Below, one piece after another: positions 56,450-64,000 of a DNA stretch of 64,000 bases. The DNA comes from Pseudoalteromonas sp. P1-25 (GTDB lineage Bacteria > Pseudomonadota > Gammaproteobacteria > Enterobacterales > Alteromonadaceae): positions 1 to 64,000 of the forward strand of contig NZ_LKDW01000003.1 in assembly GCF_001401805.1 (NCBI RefSeq), in the 5' to 3' direction. The notes under the pieces were generated by a model. That model was given only the letters and a program-made list of their open reading frames with translations, made no database searches and was not told the origin of the DNA. The translations under genes were made by a program, and so were the position numbers. The first letter of the stretch is position 1. Each line of letters starts with the position of its first letter.

Positions 56450-57700
56450 GTGAAACACAACCTTAAGCAAGTTTACCTTGTTGGTGGCGCGGTACGCGAC
56501 CAGCTCCTTAATATAGCATCAAAAGATAACGATTACGTTGTTATAGGCGAAACACCCCAAACTATGGAGTCGCTTGGTTTTGTGCCTATAGGAAGTGATT
56601 TTCCGGTTTATTTACACCCAAAAACAAAAGAAGAATACGCCTTGGGTCGCACTGAGCGAAAAAGTGGTAAAGGCTATACCGGCTTTGTGGTAGACGCCAG
56701 TCCTCATGTTACGCTCGAGGAAGACCTTGCAAGGCGCGATTTAACTATAAACTCAATGGCGCTTGATGAAAACGGCACCGTTATTGACCCTTTTAATGGC
56801 CAAAGCGATTTACACAATAAAATATTGCGCCATACCACAGAGGCCTTTGTAGAAGACCCTGTAAGGGTATTACGCATAGCGCGTTTTTTGGCGCGTTACG
56901 GAAGTGAGTGGCGTATTCACCCAAGTACGTATGCATTAATGCGCGAGCTTAAAAACAAAGGTGAGCTTAATCATTTAGTGCCCGAACGCGTATGGCTTGA
57001 AACCGAAAAAGCACTGGGTGAAAAACACCCAGAACTGTATTTTCAAGCACTGCATGGTTTAGGTATTTTCCCTGAAATAGAGCAAATGGACGGTGTACCG
57101 CAACCTGCCAATCACCACCCCGAAGGCGATGTGCTTGTTCATACTATGTTGGTACTTAGGCGCGCTGCCGATTTAAACTTTAATTTAGAAACACGGTTTG
57201 CGGCACTCACTCATGATTTTGGCAAGGCACTGAGCTATAAAAAACGCGGTAATTTACGCGGCCATGAGCGCGAAGGGGTAGCCGTAGTAGAAAAGTTTTG
57301 TGAGCGTTTAAAAGTGCCTAACCGCTTTCGCGATATTGGCGTACTCACCAGCGATAATCACACCTTATGCCATACGCTTGAGCAATTAAGGCCACAAACG
57401 ATTCATAAATTAATTGTCACTAATTTAAATGCTCTAGTGCACCCTGAGCGCTTTATTTCGTTTACCCAGGCATGCCAATGTGATGCGCAAGGGCGCGGAG
57501 AAACGCTCGTAGATAAGCCCTATCCGCAAGGAGCTAAGCTGCGTGCAATTTTTAATGAATTACAAAAATTGGATAAAAAGCAGGTAGTGCAAACTGCACT
57601 AAAAAATGGCAAAAAAGGCCCAGAAATAGGCGAAGAGGTAAAGCTGGCAGAAATAAACTGCATCAAAGCGTTTTTACAACACGAGCAAGCAACGCAATAG
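56450..57700 (+). CDS. cca: CCA tRNA nucleotidyltransferase with HD domain
   Basis: Adds or repairs the 3' CCA end of tRNAs. The 416 residues start with GTG after AGGAT. Class II catalytic motifs are VYLVGGAVRDQLL and KDNDYVVIG, then RRDLTINSMAL. A C-terminal HD phosphohydrolase region contains HDFGKALS. The HD domain is typical of the E. coli-type enzyme. The related poly(A) polymerase gene pcnB is also in this window. Confidence 0.95.
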   Translation: MKHNLKQVYLVGGAVRDQLLNIASKDNDYVVIGETPQTMESLGFVPIGSDFPVYLHPKTKEEYALGRTERKSGKGYTGFVVDASPHVTLEEDLARRDLTINSMALDENGTVIDPFNGQSDLHNKILRHTTEAFVEDPVRVLRIARFLARYGSEWRIHPSTYALMRELKNKGELNHLVPERVWLETEKALGEKHPELYFQALHGLGIFPEIEQMDGVPQPANHHPEGDVLVHTMLVLRRAADLNFNLETRFAALTHDFGKALSYKKRGNLRGHEREGVAVVEKFCERLKVPNRFRDIGVLTSDNHTLCHTLEQLRPQTIHKLIVTNLNALVHPERFISFTQACQCDAQGRGETLVDKPYPQGAKLRAIFNELQKLDKKQVVQTALKNGKKGPEIGEEVKLAEINCIKAFLQHEQATQ

Positions 57701-57708
57701 GCAAAGCC

Positions 57709-57873
57709 CTAGCTGAGGTATTCAGACACGCCTTCGTTTTTAACTTGTTCTGGCTGTCGTAAGTTTTTATATGTAGAGGTGGCAGGCTCTGAAGGTAAGC
57801 TAGGTGCTTGCTCTTGGGGCCTGTATAAATCAAAAATAAATTCGATCTCTTCACGCTCAAGTGGGTTGTTCAT
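57709..57873 (-). CDS. Small 54-residue hypothetical protein
   Basis: Unrecognised acidic small protein, MNNPLEREEIEFIFDLYR near the start and ending VSEYLS. It is supported by AAGGAGAA at good spacing before the ATG at 57873, by a sensible residue composition and by its place 3' to 3' with cca, whose stop is 9 bp away. It has a Pro/Ser-rich middle (APSLPSEPATS) and no membrane helix or signal. It may be a regulatory small protein, or spurious; it is not an antisense shadow of another gene. Confidence 0.6.
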   Translation of the reverse strand: MNNPLEREEIEFIFDLYRPQEQAPSLPSEPATSTYKNLRQPEQVKNEGVSEYLS

Positions 57874-58014
57874 GATCTATTCTCCTTAATTAGCGCTCAG
57901 GGTATGGCTGTTCGACTGAATTAAAAGTGAATAGTTACATTTTAAGTTGTAGTAAATTGTAATCACTGTGCAAAAAATAAGGGCGACTCAGCAGGGCGCT
58001 ACTTTATGCACAGC

Positions 58015-60150
58015 CTAGTTTTGTAAAGGCAGGGTTACTTTAAATACCACGCCATTACCGCGCTGGTTATTTTGCGCAGTGACACTGCCGTTATGGTAAT
58101 CACATACTAGCCTTACAATATAAAGCCCTAACCCTAAATGTGGTTGTTGCTGCATTTGCTGACTACGCACCGACACCATAGAATCAAAAATATGCTCAGT
58201 TAGTCCTTCAGGCAGTACGGGGCCTGTATTACTCACTGTTAATATTGCTTTATTTTCGCTCTGCTTAAGGCCTACATTTATAGCCGTATTGGCTTCACTA
58301 AATTCCAGCGCATTATTAATAAGCTTATCTAGTAGCTGAGCTATAAACTCGGGAGCTCCTTGCATAGGTAAAGGGTTTTGGCATACATCAAGCTCAAATA
58401 ATTGTTCAGGGTAAGTAAGCTGATAGCCTTGCATGCAGCCATTAATGACCTTTTGTAAATCAAACGGCTCGCTCTCGTTGCTTTGAATGCTTTGCTCAAG
58501 GCGTGTGGCTTCGCTCATGGTGGTTATTATTTTACCTAAGCGCTCAACCCCTTCACTGGCGCGCTCTAAGTATTTTTGGCTTAGCTCGTTTTGTGGCAGG
58601 CTTTGTAAGTTTTCAAGTGATGAGCGCACCACAGCCACCGGCGTGCGTAGTTCGTGCGATAACCGCGATGACATATTTTCTAAATAGTTAGTGTACCCAC
58701 CTAATCGGCCAACAATATTGGCAAAGCTTCGTGAAAGGTCGCCAATTTCATCGTTTGAGTCGCTGTAATTTATACTGCCGGTAATGCGCCCTTGGGCGTC
58801 AATGGCTTGCTCTGCGGTATCACGCAGTCGTCTAATACGGCTCGAAATACGCGAAGCAAAAAAGAACAACGTCACAGTACCAATTAGCATCACCGCTAAA
58901 ATAACGTTAAAGAGCTTTTCGAGCGATTTATTACGCAGTGTGCGTACACCGTTAGTGGTTTCCTCAGCGATGACTGCGCCAATGACTTTGTCGTCAATCC
59001 AAATAGGGTAAGCCGCCGATAAAATAACGGCTTTACTGTCGGGGGTTAACCGCCAAGACGACGCTGGTTGCCCTTTGAGTGCTTTAGCTAAATGCGTACC
59101 TTGCATTGAAGCGACATCGTGTAGGGTATCTAAAAATTCGTTTTCGGGGCGAGTTAAAATTTTATAATAAAGCGGGTGTAAATACGTTTGCTCAAAGCGC
59201 TGCCAAGCATTTTTAGGCGGCTGGTTTTTAAGCCCGTCGGCCCATACGCCATCGGCATTTTGAATTGTGCCCGACTGCGCTAATACGCGATGATGGTTAT
59301 CAACCACCCAAATACGGCTGCCGCTGTGGCCCATACCTTTTAAAATTCGATTAATTTCGGGTGAGGGCACCAATACCGAGCCTAAATCGCTGGGGTTATT
59401 TAAATTAGAAGTCGACATTGTTTTAGAATCAAACGGCGCTTTTTTTGTGTCGATATCGACCACGGCAAAGCCTAGCTTGTTACCCAGCATATTAATGGGA
59501 AAGCGCAGTTCTACGTTATATCCCGATTCAGTACGCATAAAATAGCCCTGAATTTTTGTAAACGGTGTTTTGGTATTCGCATTAAACGCATTTACCCAGC
59601 CATCTTGGCGTGGTGCAATAATGTATGTATTAAAATCGCCGCCTGGGCTTTTTAGGCCAATTTTTAAATGGTCGTTATTCGTAATGCTTAAACTATTTTT
59701 AGCACGATATACAAGATGATCGTCAGTGACTTTAAACACCGCATATAAATAGTTATCAAATTTGCCAACCATATGATCAAACGATAAATCACTGGCTTGG
59801 TGATTGCGCTGCGTTTTTTGTAAATAACGTTTATCGTAATGCCAAAAAAGTGGTTGATAGCTTTGCCAGTCGCTCAGCTTGCCATCAAGTTGAATGGGAT
59901 TTTTAAGGTTGTACGCATATAAGTCGCGCCCTTTTACTACCTGATCTAAAAAATTGGTTTGCTCATCAAACAGTGCTGGGCGCTCGTGCAAAGCGGTGGC
60001 AAGCGCGCGTGTGGTGCCTACGAGGGTTTTTTCTTGGCCTTGGCGTAAAAACTTTTCCATTTCCCATACGTACTCGTAACCAAGCCACGGCAGTAAAAAC
60101 AAAAAGCACGACAGAAGTATAAATTTACTGCGTAGGCCAAAACGTAACAT
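58015..60150 (-). CDS. pdsS: PDS-system sensor histidine kinase PdsS
   Basis: Kinase dedicated to the proteobacterial sortase system (TIGR03785-like). The start at 60150 follows GGGAG, and its ATG shares one base with the pdsR stop (TAATG). The 711 residues have an N-terminal helix (about 10-28) and a large periplasmic region (about 30-410) with a CBM9-like start (IQLDGKLSDWQSYQ). A second helix (about 415-435), HAMP and HisKA with His499 in RLSHELRTPVAVV follow, then HATPase (NALEFSEA, HLGLGLYIV). It is divergent from the pdsO-target-sortase operon. The ligand may be a glycan, judging only from the CBM9-like fold. Confidence 0.9.
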   Translation of the reverse strand: MLRFGLRSKFILLSCFLFLLPWLGYEYVWEMEKFLRQGQEKTLVGTTRALATALHERPALFDEQTNFLDQVVKGRDLYAYNLKNPIQLDGKLSDWQSYQPLFWHYDKRYLQKTQRNHQASDLSFDHMVGKFDNYLYAVFKVTDDHLVYRAKNSLSITNNDHLKIGLKSPGGDFNTYIIAPRQDGWVNAFNANTKTPFTKIQGYFMRTESGYNVELRFPINMLGNKLGFAVVDIDTKKAPFDSKTMSTSNLNNPSDLGSVLVPSPEINRILKGMGHSGSRIWVVDNHHRVLAQSGTIQNADGVWADGLKNQPPKNAWQRFEQTYLHPLYYKILTRPENEFLDTLHDVASMQGTHLAKALKGQPASSWRLTPDSKAVILSAAYPIWIDDKVIGAVIAEETTNGVRTLRNKSLEKLFNVILAVMLIGTVTLFFFASRISSRIRRLRDTAEQAIDAQGRITGSINYSDSNDEIGDLSRSFANIVGRLGGYTNYLENMSSRLSHELRTPVAVVRSSLENLQSLPQNELSQKYLERASEGVERLGKIITTMSEATRLEQSIQSNESEPFDLQKVINGCMQGYQLTYPEQLFELDVCQNPLPMQGAPEFIAQLLDKLINNALEFSEANTAINVGLKQSENKAILTVSNTGPVLPEGLTEHIFDSMVSVRSQQMQQQPHLGLGLYIVRLVCDYHNGSVTAQNNQRGNGVVFKVTLPLQN

Positions 60151-60839
60151 TAGCGTTGCTCCCACCTGTAGCCCATACCGTACACGGTATCTATGCAGTC
60201 AAAGTGGCTATCAAGTGTCATAAACTTTTTACGAATGCGTTTTACATGTGAGGTAATAGTACTGTCGTCTACGTAAATTTTTGCATCGCTCATTAAATCG
60301 TTGCGGCTTTTTACATGGCCTGGGCGCTGCGCAAGGGAGTGCAGCATCCAAAATTCGGTCACCGTTAAATCAACCAATTGCTGCTGCCAAAATACCTGCA
60401 TGCGCTGGGTGTCGAGTTTAAGCGGGCCGCGTGTAATTAATGCATTGGCATCGGCGGGTTGCTCAAGTGCTTCCATGCGTCTAAATAGCGCGCCTATTCT
60501 CGCAGCCAAGTGGGCTAAGCTAATATCTTTTGTTAGGTAGTCATCGGCGCCCATACGCAGGCCACATACGGTATCTATTTCGCTATCGCGTGCAGTTAAA
60601 AAAATAATAGGCAGTGTTTTAGAAAGCGTACGCAAAGTTTGGCAAAGTAAAAAACCGCCGTCAATTTCGTGGCCTAAACCAATATCAACAATGGCTAAGT
60701 CGGGTAGGGCGTCTTTAAATGCGCTCTCTGCGCTGGCGCGATCTGCAAAACCACTTACCTGGTAACCTTGAGCGCTAAGCATTTCAATATAGTTTTCGCG
60801 GATGGCGGTTTCATCTTCAATGATGGCTATTTTTTTCAT
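60150..60839 (-). CDS. pdsR: PDS-system response regulator PdsR
   Basis: OmpR-family regulator of 229 residues, first gene of the pdsRS operon. The start at 60839 (MKKIAIIEDE) follows AGGG; an upstream GTG is less likely. The receiver has Asp52 in LAIVDIGLG and Lys in YLTKDISL. The C-terminal winged helix has TVTEFWMLHSLAQRPGHV and VYGMGYRW. It should bind direct repeats; the TTGCCA array upstream of its own gene is the natural candidate. Confidence 0.9.
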   Translation of the reverse strand: MKKIAIIEDETAIRENYIEMLSAQGYQVSGFADRASAESAFKDALPDLAIVDIGLGHEIDGGFLLCQTLRTLSKTLPIIFLTARDSEIDTVCGLRMGADDYLTKDISLAHLAARIGALFRRMEALEQPADANALITRGPLKLDTQRMQVFWQQQLVDLTVTEFWMLHSLAQRPGHVKSRNDLMSDAKIYVDDSTITSHVKRIRKKFMTLDSHFDCIDTVYGMGYRWEQR

Positions 60840-60905
60840 TCTACTCACCCTTATTTATTTTAAAACGCACTATATCGAAGTTTTTCAGCTATGTACGGTT
60901 AAAAA

Positions 60906-60970
60906 GGCAATTGCCATTTTTTTGCCACAATTGCTCAGTACTTTGCCATTTTTGCTCCCCTTTGTTGCCA
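60906..60970. promoter_or_regulatory. Helically phased TTGCCA direct repeats, candidate PdsR operator
   Basis: TTGCCA occurs at 60911, 60922, 60943 and 60965, at steps of 11, 21 and 22 bp, with TTGCTC between them at 60931 and 60952. GGCAATTGCC at 60906-60915 is a palindrome. The ~11-bp phase matches the usual tandem binding of OmpR-family dimers. The array lies in the 200-bp gap between the divergent pdsR and pdsO starts. Confidence 0.6.
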
Positions 60971-61039
60971 CTTGTAGCTGTTTTAATACAACCATCAAAA
61001 CAAAACATCGCAAATTAAAACAAGTTTAAGGATTACATC

Positions 61040-61771
61040 ATGAAGAAGACATTAATCGCATTAACGCTAGTAGCCAGTGTGTGTACACCTTCATTTGCGT
61101 CAGCCGCTAACACCCCTTCTAAAGAAGCACACAAGGAAACCGCCATTGGCTTAGGTACAGGCGCCATTATTGGTGGTGTCGTTGGTGGGCCAATTGGCGC
61201 CTTTATTGGCGCATTTGCCGGGGGCTTAATTGGTGATTCAAAAGTGGCCGATGACAAAATAGCCCAGCAACAGCGCGCGATTACGCTGATGCAGGAAAAA
61301 ACCAGCGACTACATGCACGTACTTAATCACAACAATAGGCTTGAGCAACAGTTAGAAGTACTCACTAATCAAAATGAGCAGCTAACACAATCGCAAATAA
61401 ATAACTTACTTGCCATGACAGTACAATTTAAAACAGGCTCAAGTGTTATTGCCCCGCACTTTGCTGCCCAGTTAGACCAGCTTGTGGTGCTGTTAAAAAA
61501 CCAGCCGCAACTAGCGTTAGATTTAAGTGGTTTTGCCGATCAGCGCGGTGATGAGCAAGCGAATCTTTTATTGTCTAAAAAACGTGTAAACGCAGTGCAA
61601 AGTTACCTTATAAAGCACGGTATTAGCCATACACGTTTAAGTGCTCAGGCCTTTGGTGAGCAGCATACATTAGCAAGTAGCAACACAGTTGAAGATAACT
61701 TTTTTGATAGACGCGTAACACTGACTACTCGCTCAATAAACCCGGTAAATGGCCAAACGGCAAGTAACTAA
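61040..61771 (+). CDS. pdsO: Sortase-associated OmpA-like protein PdsO
   Basis: Outer-membrane-associated companion of the PDS system (TIGR03789-like). The 243 residues have a signal peptide (about 1-22), then a glycine-zipper segment (about 35-65, GLGTGAIIGGVVGG) that may insert in the membrane. A short coiled-coil region (LEQQLEVLTNQNEQL) and an OmpA/MotB-like peptidoglycan-binding domain (TVQFKTGSSVI, DLSGFADQRG, DRRVTL) follow. AAGGA precedes the ATG. It is first in the pdsO-target-sortase operon. Confidence 0.9.
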   Translation: MKKTLIALTLVASVCTPSFASAANTPSKEAHKETAIGLGTGAIIGGVVGGPIGAFIGAFAGGLIGDSKVADDKIAQQQRAITLMQEKTSDYMHVLNHNNRLEQQLEVLTNQNEQLTQSQINNLLAMTVQFKTGSSVIAPHFAAQLDQLVVLLKNQPQLALDLSGFADQRGDEQANLLLSKKRVNAVQSYLIKHGISHTRLSAQAFGEQHTLASSNTVEDNFFDRRVTLTTRSINPVNGQTASN

Positions 61772-61817
61772 AACCATTTTTATTTGAGTAAAGTTAAGCG
61801 TTCGATGGAGTGATTTT

Positions 61818-63821
61818 ATGTTGAGTAACCCAACCAAAATGCTTACTAAAGTAAGCATTTTTATTTTCTTAGTGAGTGTGCTTCTGGTTAGTTTTAATAG
61901 CCGTGCACAGTCGCCCAAGCTTGAACTTTTTGACAGTGGCGGTGCGCCTTTAGCGCCAGCCATTATTTTAAAAAGTGACGCAAACATGACTTTAACCGGC
62001 TTAATTAACCATGTGGTCGTTAAGCAAACTTATCAAAACGATAATCTGTTTGCGGTAAATGCGCGTTATGTGTTTCCGCTGCCTGATGAAAGCGCCGTTC
62101 ATGCAATGACGATGCGCATAGGTGAGCGGGTCATTAAAGGTCAAATAGATAAAAAAGTGGAGGCCGAAAAAAAATACCAAGCGGCAAAAAAGGCAGGCAA
62201 GCAAGCCGCACTTGTGCGCCAGCAGCGCGCGAATATGTTTATTACTAATGTGGCAAATATAGGCCCTGGCGAGCAGGTTATTGTTGAGCTTGAGTATCAA
62301 GAAATTATTAATTACAGCAGTGGTACATTTGCGGTTCGTTTTCCTACAACTATTACGCCGCGCTATCATGCAATTAGTGGTGAAGTTGGGCAAAGTAACA
62401 CCGACAAAACCGTATTAAATCAGGCACCGAGCGGCTGGTTAAACCCTGTTTACAATATACAAAGCTCAGAGCAAAGCCAAGATGATGCACCCGATAGCAA
62501 ATTTAGCTTAAATATAGACATAGACGTAGGGCTGGAGCTGGTAGAGATAAATTCTAAATTTCATAACGTAGACATTCATAACCCAGCATTTGGCCAATAT
62601 ACGGTTGCTTTAAATGAGCAAAAAGCTATAAATCGCGATTTTGTACTGGAGTTTAAACCGCTACAAAAAGAAAGCGCTCAGGCAGCATTTTTTACTCAGC
62701 AGTTTGAAAACGGCGACCGATACGGACTTGCTATGCTAATGCCACCTGCAGATCACTTTACGCAAACGCAGCGCCTACCACGTGAAATGGTGTTTGTTGT
62801 AGATACCTCAGGCTCTATGCACGGGCAATCTATGGAGCAAGCTAAAAAGGCGCTGTTTTATGCGCTTTCTTTACTCGATAACGACGACAGCTTTAACATT
62901 ATTGGCTTTGATAACGTGGTTACCCCCATGAGCGATAACCCCCTCGTTGCCAGCGATTTTAATTTGCGCCGTGCTGAGCGCTTTATTTATAGCTTAGAGG
63001 CGGATGGCGGCACCGAAATACAAGGTGCCCTTGATGCTGTCCTTGATGGTAGCCGTTTTGAAGGCTTTGTACGCCAAGTGGTATTTTTAACGGATGGCAG
63101 TGTAAGTAATGAAGACGCCTTATTTAAAAATATTCAGCGTAAATTGGGCGATAGCCGTTTATTTACTGTCGGTATTGGTAGTGCACCTAATAGCTTTTTT
63201 ATGCGCCGCGCTGCAGATATAGGTAAAGGGTCGTTTACGTTTATAGGTAGCACACATGAAGTGCAGCCTAAAATGCAGCAGTTATTTGATAAGCTTGCTC
63301 ATCCAGCTATCACTAATTTAGCACTGAGCGATGAAAGTGGTAATAGTTTAGATTTTTGGCCTTCCCCCTTGCCCGATTTATATTTTGGCGAGCCAATAAT
63401 GGTGGCTATAAAGCTAAACGATTCGAGTCGAATTACGCTTAATGGGCAAACCGCTCAAGGCCCCTTGAATATAAAACTAAGCGCACAAAATAGCGCAAAC
63501 GCAAAAGGGATTGATAAGCTGTGGGCGCGCCAAAAAATTAAATCATTGCTTTTGTATAATGACCGTCAGACAGTTAAAAATGAGGTGCAAGGCCTTGCGC
63601 TCACGCATCAATTACTTAGCCCGTTTACGGCCTTTATAGCTATTGAACACACTCAAACTAAAGAGCCTGCAAAGCAAACTGCACTAGCTAAAAACGCAGC
63701 GCCACACGGGCTAGCTATGCGTTTACCGCAAACCGATGGACAAAGCCGACTTTACATCCTGCTGGGCTGTATTTTGTTAGCCGGGTTTGGCGCGGTAAAA
63801 TTAACTCGGGCATTTAAATGA
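61818..63821 (+). CDS. Marine proteobacterial sortase target (VIT/vWA surface protein)
   Basis: Sortase substrate of the PDS system (TIGR03788-like), resembling inter-alpha-trypsin inhibitor heavy chains. The 667 residues have an N-terminal signal or helix (about 10-30), a VIT domain (about 40-165) and a vWA domain (about 320-500) with MIDAS motif DTSGSMHGQS at Asp329. The C-terminus ends LPQTD at 636-640, a hydrophobic helix (LYILLGCILLAGFGAVKL) and the basic tail TRAFK, the layout of a cell-wall-sorting signal in a gram-negative. Its stop overlaps the sortase start (ATGA). Confidence 0.92.
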   Translation: MLSNPTKMLTKVSIFIFLVSVLLVSFNSRAQSPKLELFDSGGAPLAPAIILKSDANMTLTGLINHVVVKQTYQNDNLFAVNARYVFPLPDESAVHAMTMRIGERVIKGQIDKKVEAEKKYQAAKKAGKQAALVRQQRANMFITNVANIGPGEQVIVELEYQEIINYSSGTFAVRFPTTITPRYHAISGEVGQSNTDKTVLNQAPSGWLNPVYNIQSSEQSQDDAPDSKFSLNIDIDVGLELVEINSKFHNVDIHNPAFGQYTVALNEQKAINRDFVLEFKPLQKESAQAAFFTQQFENGDRYGLAMLMPPADHFTQTQRLPREMVFVVDTSGSMHGQSMEQAKKALFYALSLLDNDDSFNIIGFDNVVTPMSDNPLVASDFNLRRAERFIYSLEADGGTEIQGALDAVLDGSRFEGFVRQVVFLTDGSVSNEDALFKNIQRKLGDSRLFTVGIGSAPNSFFMRRAADIGKGSFTFIGSTHEVQPKMQQLFDKLAHPAITNLALSDESGNSLDFWPSPLPDLYFGEPIMVAIKLNDSSRITLNGQTAQGPLNIKLSAQNSANAKGIDKLWARQKIKSLLLYNDRQTVKNEVQGLALTHQLLSPFTAFIAIEHTQTKEPAKQTALAKNAAPHGLAMRLPQTDGQSRLYILLGCILLAGFGAVKLTRAFK

Positions 63822-64000
63822 ATAAGTGGCTAAGTGCAGGCTTATTAATCGCTGGGTTGGGGTTGTTTTCTCATGGTGCTTATATGCAAGCTAAGGCATG
63901 GCTTGCACAAGTATTAATAGAGCAGGCCTGGCAAGAGGCCCTTATTACGCCAAACGCTCGCGTTAAACCGTGGTTTTACGCCGATACCTTTGTTACAGCG
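63818..64000 (+). CDS. Class GN/marine sortase (3' end outside window)
   Basis: Transpeptidase predicted to process the LPQTD signal of the preceding protein (TIGR03784-like). Only 61 residues are visible: a membrane anchor (LSAGLLIAGLGLFSHGAY) followed by MQAKAWLAQVLIEQAWQ and ARVKPWFYADTF, which match the N-terminal pattern of marine sortases. The catalytic His, Cys and Arg lie beyond the window. The ATG overlaps the previous stop, so the two are translationally coupled. Confidence 0.85.
   Translation, partial: MNKWLSAGLLIAGLGLFSHGAYMQAKAWLAQVLIEQAWQEALITPNARVKPWFYADTFVTA

Noticed and set aside
57663-57860. A 65-codon minus-strand frame overlapping the end of cca
   Set aside because: It has no ribosome-binding site and overlaps cca. 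The frame at 57709-57873 on the same strand has a strong ribosome-binding site and is preferred.

Overview
The window looks like a chromosomal segment of a marine gammaproteobacterium of the Alteromonadales, most likely Pseudoalteromonas or a close relative. The evidence is the AT-rich base composition, the conserved order sfsA-dksA-gluQRS-pcnB-folK-panB-panC, the epd-pgk-fba glycolytic block, an acetate-type Na+:solute symporter cluster, and a complete proteobacterial dedicated sortase (PDS) locus, a family described from marine proteobacteria. No tRNA, rRNA, CRISPR array, prophage or intact insertion sequence was seen.

Layout. 1-14163: the 3' part of a giant Ig-like/cadherin-like repeat adhesin, followed in one tightly packed operon by a LapB-type ABC exporter, an HlyD adaptor, a TolC-type outer-membrane factor and an OmpA-like lipoprotein, closed by a terminator. 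14282-20346: a YqaA/DedA membrane protein, a GGDEF diguanylate cyclase, a DUF4397-like lipoprotein and a DUF2339 membrane protein. 20417-28838: a CrbS-like transporter/histidine-kinase fusion divergent from the DUF4212 + SSS symporter pair, with a cNMP/CBS/DUF294 nucleotidyltransferase and a DnaQ-like exonuclease downstream. 28977-34147: SIMPL protein, peroxiredoxin-like protein, epd, pgk, fba. 34148-35045: a 0.9 kb non-coding stretch with a dyad-symmetric array of GATC-centred repeats and a 266-bp inverted-repeat element. 34978-38227: phoB-phoR and pstS, each behind a Pho box of the same geometry. 38274-44616 (minus strand): a small Cys-rich lipoprotein and the panC-panB-folK-pcnB-gluQRS-dksA-sfsA block. 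44737-51746: PepB, a phosphoribosyltransferase, a Crp/Fnr regulator, a MITE-like element, a small membrane protein, a FlgO-like lipoprotein, an amidohydrolase and most of a four-gene EF-hand cluster. 52306-56324: a GlrK/QseG-like/GlrR system, DUF1543 and a small membrane protein. 56450-57873: cca and a 54-residue small gene. 58015-64000: the PDS locus.

How the parts work together. The left end is a type I secretion adhesin system; the visible C-terminus has no canonical RTX nonapeptides. The CrbS-like kinase and the symporter cluster fit acetate or short-chain carboxylate sensing and uptake. PhoB/PhoR should control pstS and themselves through the Pho boxes, although pstCAB is not here. At the right end a dedicated two-component pair (PdsR/PdsS) is divergent from PdsO, a VIT/vWA surface protein ending in LPQTD-hydrophobic-basic, and its single-substrate sortase, which is cut by the window end. 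The divergent promoter region holds helically phased TTGCCA repeats that are a natural candidate for the PdsR operator.

Two results depend on close reading. First, pcnB appears to start at an AUU codon at 42089, giving an N-terminus that lines up residue by residue with E. coli PcnB, whose own start is AUU. Second, the 34223-34470 repeat array has a symmetry axis at about 34346.5 with three GATC units per arm, each 30-32 bp apart.
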